From Lantana camara (taxonomy: Eukaryota; Streptophyta; Magnoliopsida; Lamiales; Verbenaceae), in assembly GCA_037501455.1 (NCBI GenBank), contig CM074856.1, positions 96,586,001 through 96,650,000 on the forward strand: DNA of 64,000 nucleotides, given 5' to 3'. Position 1 is the first letter of the stretch. Each line of letters starts with the position of its first letter. Of the stretch, positions 32,636 to 44,800 are shown one piece after another. The notes under the pieces were generated by a model that was given only the letters and a program-made list of their open reading frames with translations, was not told where the DNA came from and ran no database searches. The position numbers were made by a program, and so were the translations under genes.

Positions 32636-35318
32636 TGTAACATCCCGACCGATCAGACTTTCAGGTATATTTTTATGTGCGCGATTTAATTAATTAATTA
32701 CGTGAATACTTGATAGTTATTAATTCTTATGTGGATATTTGATAATTATTTGGTTTAAGAATGAATTCGTTTTGAACGTTTAAACCCTCTATGCTTGAAA
32801 TTTTGCCCTATTCGTATCCGATTTCAATTCTGTTTCTTACGAATTTTTGATATGCGTGAATTACTTGAGTTATGAACTTGACTATATGCTCGTTTTATGT
32901 TTTGGAATTTATTTGGTTTGTCTTTTGATTTTATTTTGGAGACGGAACCTAAATGAGGCTAAAGAGCATTTAGCGCGCCTTAGGTTCCGGGAAGCACAAC
33001 TTGAGCTCGGGAATTCGGATTCGAATTCCGTCACCTCCGTTGAACTCGTATCCATGATTCGGGTTCAATAAACATAGCCTCATATTTTTCTAAGCTCATT
33101 TATACCTCCGAAATTTAACCGAAACAAGCCTCGTATGCCATTTTAGACCTTTGCCCACTCTTTTATTCATAACTTTTGATATATTTGACCAAATTAAATA
33201 AACCTTGGCCCCACATACTCCTAGCATACTCCTCTATCAGCCATAATCCCCTCATTTCGTTCCAACCTTGGAGAGGATAGAGAAATAGCTGCTCAAAACC
33301 GAGACCAAGAAGGAAGCAAAATTATACTATTCACCTTCCAACCTTTTGAGCTCAAATCCTCATCAAATCCTTCCATTTTCGAAAGGTAAGCTTGGATTTT
33401 GACATGGATTGAGTGAATATATGACATATTATGATCCTAATATGATCTATCTTGAGTTTGCACGAATTTGGATGAGTTTTGGAGAGTTTTGGGGCTGAAA
33501 AATCGAGTTTTTTTGGCTTCCGACTCAAATCCACGGGGGTGGATTTTCCCTTTGAAAAAAATCCGCCGGGGTGGATTTGAGTCAGAAACTCCTGGAAAAT
33601 CCATGGGGGGTGGATTTTCCCTTTGAAAAAAATCCACCGGGGTGGATTTAGGTCAGTGGCTCCTTTTGCCCCAAACTTCGATTTTCTTGTTTCGTTTCGC
33701 ATTCTTTTCGCTTTCTCAACACTAATTTGATCCCCATGCTTCTTCTAACATGTTATATTGTATGTTAAGATTTATGTTATAAATTTATAGTTCGTTTTAC
33801 ATCCTTGTTTATGATATGTGAGTTCATATGCAATGTGTGACCTTATATGACCTAAACATGAATTCATCTCATTTCATTTGCATCATTTACACGCATGTGC
33901 ATTTGCCGAGCGTTTATGTGGTACATTTTGAGTCTAAGATTATCCCTTGTTATTTGTTTTGTGTAGTTGACCCTCCCGTTGACGACGAGGTTGTCCCTTA
34001 GGCGTCCGGTTCGCTTTCTTTTGTCACCGCTACGCGTTCGGAAGGTGAGGTTTTATTCTTTTAGATATTATGACCTAAAACCCTAAATGTTTTTAATCCC
34101 GCATGCGATTTATGTATACTATATGTTAAATATATGTATGGTATGTACTTTGAGGACTTGTTCTCTTTGTTATAAGTTTTTGAAAACGATTTGTATAAGT
34201 ATATAAACTATTTTACATTTGTTTTGAAATCCTTTCGTTAAGTGTGAGTGTGTAAGTGAGCTTTGAACTTTGAAAGAGAAGTTTACGAAAATTATGAATT
34301 TTGAATTATGATTTGGGCCCGGAGAGTGGCATGGTATCTCGGGACGGCCGAGGGGTCGCCGGGCTCTTCCATCAACACTTTCCTTTGAGAGTCTCGCCTA
34401 ACCTTAGGAGGTTGAGGAAGGGCGTTTCTCTTGAGCCGGTGGATTCAACCACCGAAGGTTTCAAGGAAGTAATTCACCTTGTTTCGTGTGAATTTGACCG
34501 ATAGTTAGGGCCGTCAACCCTTCTATCACCCGAAGAAGGATGGTTTATGAATTTTGCTTTGATTATGTCTTTGTTTGTGGGAGTTGGAGGTATAACTCGT
34601 ACTCGCCGAGTTGTGTGAATTCGTATGATTTATGAAACGGGAATGGATTATTAAATACTTAAAATTTGTGATTTTGGCCTATGACCCTTACTTCTTTTCA
34701 TTATATATAGTTATTATCACGGGAAATGTTTTAGTTTGCAAAAACCCTCCCCGGTTCATGGATCCTTTTATGATTTTGATTAGGTGCTTTGCTCTATATG
34801 TATTATGAGTGTGTGGGTAGCCCCCTCACTAGTCATTAGGACTAACCCTCGTGGTTTTCCTTTCTTTTTCCCATCTTTGAGTTGCAGGTACCGTGGGAGT
34901 CGAGTTAGGCGGCAAGTTGTCTTCGAGTCTTACTTGTCTCATAGCTCGAGTCATCTTTATTGCATTCGTAGTGGTTTATGTCTTATGTTTATGAAATTTA
35001 TTTTCCGAATACTTTAATACTTGAAATGTTTTGGCCCGGGAAGGGCATTGTAAATTTGTAATTGGAAATATTATGCTCTTATGACTATGTGATATGTATA
35101 TATGTGATCTTGGGGAATTTTGTATGAATTGCTTTTATCGCTTCCGCTATACCATGAACTGTTTTGTGCTCTGACTGAGGGTTAGGCCGCCTAGCTAGAG
35201 AGTGAGTTTTGTTTGTCTCCCGTTCGCTATTGTTCGATGCGTGTACGGATTCTCCATTCCACTACACGTGTCGGGCTCTAGTGCGGGGGATGTGGTGCCC
35301 TACGCTCGGGGTGCTACA
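32636..35318 (+). repeat. Element B LTR3, 2683 bp
   Basis: Rightmost LTR, ending GGTGCTACA directly before the TAATA duplication. It is one base longer than LTR1 and LTR2 because of an extra G near 33610 within the inverted-repeat block (33522-33657). Confidence 0.93.
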
Positions 35319-35323
35319 TAATA
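35319..35323. repeat. Right target-site duplication of array B
   Basis: TAATA, identical to 17871-17875; the copia RT sequence resumes from here on the minus strand. Confidence 0.95.
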
Positions 35324-37305
35324 CGCAGCAATGGCAAACATGATCCGAATAGACTTTTGCATCGCAACTGGTGAAAAGGTTTCATCAAAGTCCACGCCGG
35401 GTCTTTGAGTGAATCCTTTTGCAACCAGTCTTGCTTTGTAGGCTGCAATGCTTCCATCAACTCCAAGCTTTCTCTTAAAGATCCATTTGCAACCTATGGG
35501 TTTGACCCCATCAGGCAAATCTACCAAGGTCCAAACTTGGTTGGAGTTCATGGAATCCATTTCGGATTTCATGGCTTCTATCCACTGTTCAGAGTCAGAA
35601 TCTGAAAGTGCCTCCTCATATATGAAAGGATTATTATCCTTTTGAGAGATTTCATGGAAGAATCCATACCATCTCTCCGGCTGTCTAGGAGTACGTTCAG
35701 AACGCCTCAGAGGAGGATTTTTGTGTGTATTAAAATTCGTGATTGGTTGTGGTTGATCAGTAGGGGACGTTTCTTCAGTGGGTGGCGTCGGGTCACTTTG
35801 CACTTCCTCTAATTCTATGATCTTACCTTTCTTTTCTTTAAGGAACGGTTCCTCAAGAAAAGTGGCATTTCTGGAAACAAACACCTTTTGCTCAGATTGA
35901 TCATAGAAGTAGTATCCTATGGATTCCTTAGGATGACCTACAAAGTAGCATAAGTTAGAACGAGATTCTAACTTATCTCCCACTGTCCTCTTCACGTAAG
36001 CAGGACAACCCCAAATTCTTAAGTAAGAATAGCTAGGGATTTTACCATACTACATTTCATAGGGCGTTTTAGGGACTGACTTAGAGGGAACTAGATTCAA
36101 AATCTTTGCTGCACTTTCTAGGGCATAACCCCAGAAAGAAGGTGGTAAGTCAGTGAAACTCATCATGGAACGAACCATATCAAGTAAGGTTCGATTCCTT
36201 CTCTCAGAAACTCCATTAAGCTGAGGTGTTCCCGGAGGAGTCCACTGAGAGATAATCCCATTATCTTTGAGATGATTAAGGAATTCTTCACTAAGATACT
36301 CGCCTCCTCGATCAGATCGAAGTGCTTTGATCTTGTGACCAGTTTGGTTCTCAACCTCCTTTTGAAATTCTAAGAATTTCTCAAAAGCTTCAGATTTATA
36401 CTTCATCAAGTATACATAACCATACTGACCGAAGTCATCAGTAAAGGTTATGAAATACTGATGATTGTTTCTTGTGCTTACACTAAGCGGTCCACAAACA
36501 TCAGTATGGATCAAATCCAAAACCTTAATGGCACGTTCCAAAGTTCCTTTAAAAGGGACTTTGGACATTTTTCCTTTGAGACAGGATTCACAAGAAGTTA
36601 ACTCCTTAAGATCATTTTCAGAGAATGATCCTAAAGTTTTTATCTTGCTAATTCTGTTCTTGGAAATGTGTCCTAATCTAGCGTGCCATAAGGGAGCTGA
36701 AAGTTTGTCATCTCTCTTACGCTTCGTTTCTCGTTGTATATTCATAATATTGACATTCTGAGTTAGATAAAGTCCATTGCTTAGAGTACCGATGTGAACG
36801 GAAGAGTTGTTCCGTTTGATAAAGTATTTACCATTCTTAATATAAGTTTCATAACCTTCACAATCTAAAATTGGAACAGAAATTATATTACGAATAATGC
36901 TCGGTACATAAAGGACTTTATTTAAGACTAACTCAAAACTACCTAAATCTAATCTAATTGTGCCTAAAGCTCGAGCTTCAACGTTTGAGCCATCGCCGAT
37001 CTTCAAGACATATTCTCCTTCTTTGAGTTGTTGGACTTCACTTAGCATCTGTACATCATTACAGATATGAGTTCCACAACCGGTATCAAGTACCCAAGAA
37101 CTAGAATTAATAGAAAGATTTATTTCAACGACAAAGATACCTTTCTTTAGAGTAGCCTTGTACTCTGGGTAGTTTCTCCTCCAATGTCCCGCTTTGCCAC
37201 AATGGAAGCAAACATCCTCTTTCTGATCACGCTTCTTCTTTTGGGCCTTTCCCTTCGAAATGCCACCAGTGGGCCTAAGGGGTTTCTTCTTCTTCTTTTG
37301 GGCTT
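35319..37305 (-). pseudogene. Element F pol, zinc knuckle to first part of RT
   Basis: On the minus strand this encodes a gag zinc knuckle whose last Cys is Tyr (37169-37171), a copia protease with LDTGCGTHIC (about 37090), the GAG-pre-integrase region (WHARLGHIS), integrase core with HTDVCGP, SDRGGEY and GVSERRN, and the start of RT up to IAAYY. Lesions are an apparent frame shift near 37300, between gag and the zinc knuckle, and a TAG at 36050-36052 where E has TGG. The rest of RT lies at 17875-16604. Confidence 0.88.
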
Positions 37306-37959
37306 TTAGAAGGGCCCAGAAGAGGAAGATGGAGCATTCACCATCAGAACCTTATTGTCCTTCTTGATCGTGCTTTCAGCAGTCACAAGCTGACTAATCA
37401 GCTCAGCTACAGTAGCACCAGCATGATTCATGTTGAAATTAAGGACAAATGAGTTGAATGATGGTGGGAGCGAAGCTAGCAACAAATCCACTGAAAGCTC
37501 ATCTTTCCGTGGCATGTCCATGGAAGCAAGTTTCTCAGTAAGGGCGAGAAACTTGAGTCCATATTCATGGACACTTGAACCTTCCCTCATTCTTAAGTGG
37601 AACAATTCCTTTGAAGTGTTATACCTTGTAACACGTTCATGAGGGCGGTAAAGTTGCTCTAAGTGGTCGTAAATCTCCCAAGCAAATTCCATGGCCTCAT
37701 GTTGCCTTTGCAAGTCCGGAGACATGTTAGCTAACATAAGGCAACGGGCTTGGAGATTATCATCCTTCCACTTCTGAATCGCGTCCCGCTCGGCCCGAGT
37801 GGGAGCCTCCCCTTCGGGACTAGGCTCCCATTCAAAGAGAACATAAGTTCTCTTCTCAGAATCTAAAATGATTTTCAGATTCCTCAGCCATTCAGAATAG
37901 TTAGGACCAGTCAACTTGTTTGACTCGAGGATCGATAGAAGAGGGTTTTTGGTTGCCAT
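37306..37959 (-). pseudogene. Element F gag, N-terminal part
   Basis: The likely start is the ATG of MATKNPLLSILESN at 37959, in good copia context; an upstream in-frame start at 37971 is less likely. About 217 residues resemble plant copia Gag, with LTGPNYSEWLRNL near the N-terminus and the LYRPHERVTRYNTSKEL region. A TAA at 37306-37308 ends it before the zinc knuckle, which lies in another frame. Gag would form the cytoplasmic virus-like particle. Confidence 0.85.
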
Positions 37960-38157
37960 TTCAAAAAACATAGAGAATCACAGAATCTACGACCTAAATG
38001 GTAAAACAGAGAACTAGTGAGCATGCTGAATTATAACGATATACAAAAGATAAGGTCTTTAATCTAATGTAGCTCCCACTATTTTTCAAAGATCTGTAAT
38101 TCCCAAAGATCTAAGAGGAACACGTTTCCCAATGGGTACTAAGATCCTAGGCATTTT

Positions 38158-38495
38158 ACCTCGAACCCACGACTCGTGGACATTCTAAGTAAGAACCCTA
38201 GGTAGGTACAACTTACCAATTCTAACACCTTTAGAACTCTTAGTAATTATTTTTGCATCACCCATCTTTCAATATGGACCCACGACTCGTACGACATCCA
38301 TATTTACTTAGGCGTTAAGCTAGACCCATCAATCATAAGATCATGATCAAACCTTAGTTCGAACGACCCACGAATCGCGGACATCGCCCTTGCTAAAATT
38401 GACCATGAAATGTTGATCATTTAAAATGATCAATTAGGTAACTAAGAACTAATAAGCTCCACTAGCTATCCCACGACTCACGGACAATAACTAGT
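38158..38495 (-). repeat. Four leader hairpins with a near-constant core
   Basis: Cores at 38166-38182, 38279-38296, 38367-38383 and 38470-38486 are alike, while flanking arms differ in sequence yet pair: AATATGGA with TCCATATT around copy 2; ACTAGCTAT with ATAACTAGT around copy 4 (one mismatch); a longer imperfect stem around copy 1; TTAG/CTAA plus CGA/TCG around copy 3. In copy 1 the core CCACGACTCGTGG is itself self-complementary. Confidence 0.75.
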
Positions 38496-38936
38496 TTCAC
38501 TTACTAAACTTAAAACCTATTGATGGAATGCTAGGAATTTAATTCAAAATTTGCATCTCGAATTAAATACCTATTTGTTCGAAATTAGCTTAATATTTAA
38601 TGGGAATTTTCGAATCAACCGGAGAGTTGTCCGGTTCGACCTCACCAACATATATGTTATCCAATTTTATTAGTCTTGATTAATACAAGTACACTTAAAT
38701 GCATTTCAAACAAGCACATAAACAGATAACATGTCCTAGCATGATACTAACATGTAATGATCATGGGTTCTACCTATCTTATGCGTAATATGTGGGAGCC
38801 ACTCCACAATCACAAGTTCTAACCTACATGCCACATAAACAGTTTAAATCACATAAGGGAAAGCGGTAACAAAATACGAGCCCTATCTCTATTACATTTT
38901 TACAATTGAGATTCCCCTCCCTAACATTTTGAGGGG

Positions 38937-38941
38937 TCTTC
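38937..38941. repeat. Left target-site duplication of element C
   Basis: TCTTC before TGTAACGCC; the same bases follow the right LTR at 61179-61183. Confidence 0.95.
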
Positions 38942-41610
38942 TGTAACGCCCCAATTTTCGAAAGTTCAGGTAAGCACTCCACGAGCGGGTCTTCGGGAGT
39001 TGGGAGGTTGAAATTACCTGTTTGTTCATTTAATTACAAGTTTCATCATATTACTTGCCATATGTTCCCATACATTTATATGAAATATCGTTTATATGAA
39101 TTATATGAAATAAGTGCCATACTTGTATTATATGATCCTTAATTGTTCCCTTATGTGAAATTGTGTAATGAGTGTATATCATGACTTGAAGTTAATTGCA
39201 TCAATAGTTAGAGATTATACTTATGTGCATCAATTTAAATAAATAAGGGACTTTTATGCAAATAGGGAGGAATCACATATTTCCACACATGACTTTAGGA
39301 TATTTCCCTTAATTCATCTAAATAATTCCATTACATTCCATTGTGATCAAAGAACAAAGAAAACACACACATACACCTAGCAAATGTCGGTTTTTACACC
39401 TTGAGAAGAGGAAGAAGATATCAACCCTAATTCAAGCTAGAATTTAAGGAAGTGTGAAGTAGAAGCATCATGAACAACATATCATCATCTCATCACCATT
39501 TCTTTTGATTCAAGGTAGAAATTAGAAATTTCATGAAATTCTTGAATATGTGATGAAGTATGAATTTAGGGATTTGTTGATGAATTCTTGCATGATTGAA
39601 GTTGAGAGCATGATCTTGATCATAAGGAGTAAGGATTGCATGAAAATCTTGAAATTATTGAAGGTTGGAAGCATGATTATACATATGGGGTTATAATAAT
39701 GAAATCTTGATGTCTTGATGTGTATTTCTTGGTTGTTTGAGTGAATAAGTGTAGTATAATGTATATTTGATGTGTTTTGATATTTGTTATGAAGTGATCA
39801 TGAATTTGTGGATGTTTTGGTGATTTATGGCATGAAAATGCCCTGTTTTCCCCTGTTTTGTTGCTGCTGCGTATATGGTCGCATCCGCGACCTGTTTTAG
39901 TGTAAAAATGGTCGCGCCCGCGACCCCATTTTGGCCAACTTTCGACTTTTGAAAAAATTGGACAAAAATTCGGATAAATACTTGGTCGCGCCCGCGACCA
40001 CCCTCCAGAAACTGCATTTTATCCAACTTCGAACCTATGCCATTTTCACCTTGGTTTGAATTAGAAAACGTGCCATATAGCGTTGGAAAGGTCTATGAGT
40101 CTACTTTCATTCACAACAAGTAAAACTCAATTCCCACTTCTAGAATTTAAGATATTATAGTTTTCCCACAACATGTGCATTTTCCCAAAATTGTCAAGTG
40201 TTCCTAAACTTCACCAAAATCTTTCATATTGTATTCCTTTCACTTTCTTGGCTCCCATATGTGAATTATATGACTTTTATGCCCTATTTGATCATTGTTA
40301 TCTTAAATTGCTGAATTGAACATGTCATGATCAATATTGATTGAAATTGTATAAGTAACATTATTGGAACATGCAATTCGTCTTCGTTGGTTCATAAGGG
40401 TAGAGTCTTATGTACACTTGTCTCTTTGTTACACAGATCACGGTCCGGGAAACGAGGAACACGCTCCATAAGGTGTATCCTTTCTTCTTGTGTTGGTAAA
40501 GGTGAGGCTATTTTTATTTATAAAAGAACCCTACAACCCTATGTGATTTTGGACCAAAATAAATAATTATATCTATAAATTTTCCCGAAAATTAAATTGT
40601 TCCCTTATTGATCGATTGATATTGTACCGAGGTATTATTATTGATATTGAATTGAATTGATTGATTGCTTTGGCGAGTGAAACATGTTCACAGAGGGCCC
40701 GAGGGTAGTGTATTGAGCCAACCGGGAAGGCAAGGCCCGACGGGCAACTCTTGCACTATCCTCACCAAATTGTGGGATGACCCCTGAATCCACTAGGAGA
40801 TTAGTGGAGGAAGGAGTTCCGGGTATAGGGAATCATGAACCCTATACTCAATGAGACTGGATGGCGGGACCTTGCAATCCCCCATCACCCGGAGGAAGAA
40901 GGATGGATTGATTGAAACTATCTATTTGTGCACTGAATTGATTGCCTGATTACTTAATTGATAAAGCTGAATTAATGTACACTGTCGGAGATTGGTTGGA
41001 GATTTGCCCTCACTCGTCGGGCCACTGATTATTGAATTGTATTGAAATAACTGAATTGAAATGGAATGATTGTAACCTCGGGCGAGCCTTGTTTATTTAT
41101 TGAACTAATATTGTTTATGAAAATCTTACCCGAGTTTACAATTTGCATGGTATTTGCGCTTTTAAATTACAACCCCTCACTCAGTCTTTCATAGACTGAC
41201 ACCTCACAATTTTCAGGTCATGAAGATCGAGTGCTAGGCGGGATTTGAGTCCATTTTACGCTTTTGCGAGTCTAGCTTTGGTCTTATGTATTTTGATACA
41301 TGTTATGAGCATTTGGAACTTTTGGTGAACTTGACTAGTATATATATATCATGACCTATGTTTGATAACTGACGGATGGTGATGTAAATATGTAATGGAA
41401 GGATGAAAACCAATAATGGAGTGAATGTATATCTTTATGCTTCCGGTTTATTTTGGATTGTTGTATTATTTGAGGGTATCCCGCCTAGCTAGGGTAGTGT
41501 TTTATTGTCTCCCGCTCGCTATAGGCTTGATTCATGTATGGGTGCCCGTTCCATATGTGGATTGAACTATAGTGCCGGGGATGTAGTGCCTTTTCGTTAA
41601 GGGTGCTACA
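38942..41610 (+). repeat. Element C 5' LTR, 2669 bp
   Basis: From TGTAACGCCCC to GGGTGCTACA. Notable contents are three palindromes of the type GGTCGCGCCCGCGACC (39877, 39910, 39984), a donor-like AAAGGTGAGG near 40498, the block CATCACCCGGAG near 40884, the hairpin at 41181-41199 and the terminal conserved block. Otherwise AT-rich, without genes. Confidence 0.93.
39877..39999 (+). repeat. Three GC-rich palindromes in C 5' LTR
   Basis: GGTCGC..GCGACC stems at 39877-39892, 39910-39925 and 39984-39999, in otherwise AT-rich DNA. The 3' LTR has them at 59422-59437, 59455-59470 and 59552-59567 plus an extra half copy at 59526-59535, so the array changes in number between the two LTRs of one element. 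Confidence 0.85.
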
Positions 41611-41618
41611 TCCTAAGG

Positions 41619-41652
41619 TCGTATCAGAGCCCGGTTGTAAAACCGAGGTTCT
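41619..41652 (+). other. Element C primer-binding site with overlapping hairpin
   Basis: TCGTATCAGAGC (41619-41630) is the initiator-Met-tRNA site with one mismatch (TGG to TCG). Arms AGAGCC/GGTTCT and CGGTT/AACCG with a bulged A and loop GTAA form an 11-bp stem at 41626-41652 that includes the 3' end of the primer site. Confidence 0.82.
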
Positions 41653-41854
41653 AGTGTCGTGTCATGTCGAGTCTAAGTCGTACGGCATAGGATTATTTGA
41701 TTAATTGCGAGTCTTGTATAATAATGGAGTTTATTTGGATTTGTTTGAACTACTTGAATTATTTGAATTATGTGATTTATGTGAACTATGAGTTTTATTC
41801 CACTTATTTGTACTTGTTAATCAAACATGCATATACAGTGTTTTGAATTTCAGG

Positions 41855-44800
41855 ATGCCACATGGGAGGCCTCGTAGAGAGCATTCTCCGGGACACAGGC
41901 ATCACCGTCATGAGCATGTTCCTCCACCTTCACCCCCTCAAGCACAACCTTAGGATTTCATAAATTCTATGGTTCAACTAATAGATCAGAGTCTGCGGGA
42001 TTATGTGCCCCCTGCACCACCGGTTCCTCCAGCAGCACCACCGGCCCCGATTTCAGCTATATTACGGGAATTTCAAAATTAACACCCGCCCAGATTCTTT
42101 AAAGGGAATGATATGCAAGCTGAGCAGTGGCTTAAGGAAGTAGAAAGAATTTGGGCTCTTATTCCTTGTGATTCGAGAGAGAAGGCCCGGTGTACTCTTA
42201 CTTTAATCCAGGGAGAAGCTTATTCGTGGTGGGAGAGCACCAAGATCGTTCTTGATGCGGCCGGAGAAGAGGTTACTTGGGAAGTGTTAGTGCGGGAATT
42301 CAAGAACAAGTTCATTCCACCCTCTTCACGCACCCGAAGGCTCAAAGAGTTTACCGAGCTTAAACAAGGAGGGAGATCCGTGTCCGAGTACATAGCAGAA
42401 TTTGAAACGTTATCCAAGTACGCTCCTAATATTACCGGTGATGATTTCCACAAAGCTATGCAGTTTGTTCAAGGACTATGGCCGGACATTCAAGCGGCGA
42501 TCGAAGCGGTTAATACTAGCACTTGGAAAAAGGCTACTCAAAAGGCCTTAAAGGTGGAAGATTCGGTCAATGCACGAAGGTCTTCTTACCGGTCAGGACA
42601 AGGCTCACGATCGGGATCGAGAGTGGGATATAATCCGGGAAAAAGGCCAATTATTCAGGGGATAGCTCCTCCACAATCCAAGGGTCCAATGAAGAAGTTT
42701 AAACAACAAGGGCCGACTCAGAAAATTTCTCAGCCTTCTAGTGTACCACCACCACCCGAGAAACCAAAATGTACCTTCTATGGGCAGCCTACTCATCACT
42801 ATGATAATTGCAGAAGGCGTCTCGGGTTGTGCCTCATTTGTGGGGATGCCGATCATCGAGTGGATACGTGTCCGGATCGCCGGGATCAGCCTGCCGGGGG
42901 TCAGAGGCCGATGATTAGAGCCTGAGCCTATGCTTTGGAAGGAGAGGAAGCGGATCCTGATATAGACCCTGCAGCCGTGGTGGAAGGTACTATTTACATC
43001 CATGGCACGAACATACATACTTTATTTGATCCGGGAGCTACCCACTCCTTTATTTCCCGTGCTATTTCTGTGAATTTGCCTTTATGTGTTACTTTATCTT
43101 CTGCTTATTATCATGTTAGTACTCCTTTCGGTGGTAGTATAGAAACTAACCGGGTTTTTTGAGCGGTGCCGGTGGGTATTGAGGGTCGAGTTTTCTCTAC
43201 GGATTTTATTGAATTGCCAATGTCACGCTATGGATCTATATTGGGGATGGATTGGTTGTTTGAGCATAGTGCCACCGTGGATTGTCGAGCCAAGAGAGTT
43301 CAGCTGGGTTCGGATGTTATTACTGGTTGGAGTTCGAAATCGGTACCTCTATTATCTTTTACAGAAGCTCAGAAATTGGTTCGTGACGGGGCTACGGGAT
43401 TCATAGCTTATATACTTAATCGACCCAAGGATCAGGTAAAATTGGAAGAAACGGAAGTTGTTAAGGGATTTTCCGAAGTGTTTTCGGAAAAATTGGATTC
43501 GTTGCCACCGGAGAGAGAAATTGAATTTGTGATCGACTTATATCCGAATGCCGAGCCGTATTCCAACACTCCATATCGGATGGCTCCGGCGGAATTGAAA
43601 GAATTGAAAGTCCAACTTGATGTTTTATTGGAAATTGGGTATATAAGACCGAGTTCGTCACCGTGGGGAGCGCCGGTATTATTTGTAAAGAAAAAGGATG
43701 GTACTTTGAGGATGTGCATTGATTATCGGGAATTGAATCGGATGACAATTAAGAATAAATATCCTCTTCCCCACATCGAGGAGTTGTTTGATATACTCCA
43801 AGGATCCAAAGTACATTCGAAACTTGATCTGAGACAAGGTTATTATCAATTATGGATCCGAGCTGAAGATATTCCAAAGACGGGGTTCAATACAAGATAT
43901 GGGCATTATGAGTTCGTGGTTATGCCGTTCGGTTTGACAAATGCTCCCGCCGCCTTTATGGATATGATGCATAGGATTTTCCGACCGTTCCTTGATAAGT
44001 TTGTAGTTATCTTTATTGACGATATTTTGGTTTTCTCCAAGTCGGCAGAAGAGCATGCAAGGCATCTTGAACTTATGTTGAGAACTTTAAAGGAACATCA
44101 ATTATTTGCCAAGTTCAGTAAGTGTGAGTTTTGGATCGATCGGGTATCGTTCTTGGGGCATATAATTTCGGGAAACGGGGTGGAAGTTGATCCTTCGAAG
44201 ATCGAGGCCGTCTTGAAGTGGGAGAGACCTAAGAATGCCTCCGAGATTAAGAGTTTCTTGGGATTGGCGGGATATTATAGGAGGTTTGTTCAAGATTTTT
44301 CTAAAATTGCCGCTCCTTTAACTCGGTTGACTAAGAAAGATGTTAAGTACGATTGGGATGACAAGTGTGAGACAAACTTCAATGAGTTAAAGAAGAGATT
44401 GGTGTCAGCCCCGGTGTTAACTCTTCCGGACGGGTTAGAAGGATATGCCGTGTACACGGATGCATCTAAAGAAGGTTTGGGTTGTGTTTTAACTCAGAAG
44501 GGCAAGGTTATCGCTTATGCTTCCCGAAAGTTAAAAGATTATGAAAAGAATTATCCGACACATGATCTAGAGCTTGCAGCGGTGATATTCGCACTTGGAA
44601 AATGGAGACATTACTTATATGGAGTATCTTTTGAGATTTTCACGGATCATAAAAGTCTCCAATATCTATTCACCCAGAAAGATCTTAACTTGAGACAACG
44701 AAGATGGATGGAACGGTTAGAAGATTATGACTTTGTAATCAAGTATCATCCCGGGAAGGCTAATATAGTAGCCGATGCTTTGAGCCGAAAAGTTGGAGTT

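Larger units (their letters stand above)
17876..35318 (+). mobile_element. Element B: tandem chromovirus array, three LTRs and two internal regions
   Basis: The order is LTR1 (17876-20557), gag-pol copy 1, LTR2 (25256-27937), gag-pol copy 2, LTR3 (32636-35318). Both internal units have their own primer-binding site and polypurine tract, and repeat at an exact spacing of 7380 bp. A single TAATA duplication flanks the array and none is present around the middle LTR, so this is one locus, not two independent insertions. The C-terminal chromodomain and gag/pol order place it in the Tekay/Del group of Ty3/gypsy chromoviruses. Confidence 0.95.
37960..38941 (-). mobile_element. Element F leader, proximal part with four hairpins
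   Basis: Non-coding sequence upstream of gag, ending at the insertion point of element C. It contains four hairpins built on the core CCCACGACTCGTGGACA (plus-strand reading) at 38166, 38279, 38367 and 38470, and a further stem ACCGGA/TCCGGT near 38620. Bases 38937-38941 (TCTTC) are the left target duplication of element C. No coding frame of note. Confidence 0.75.
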
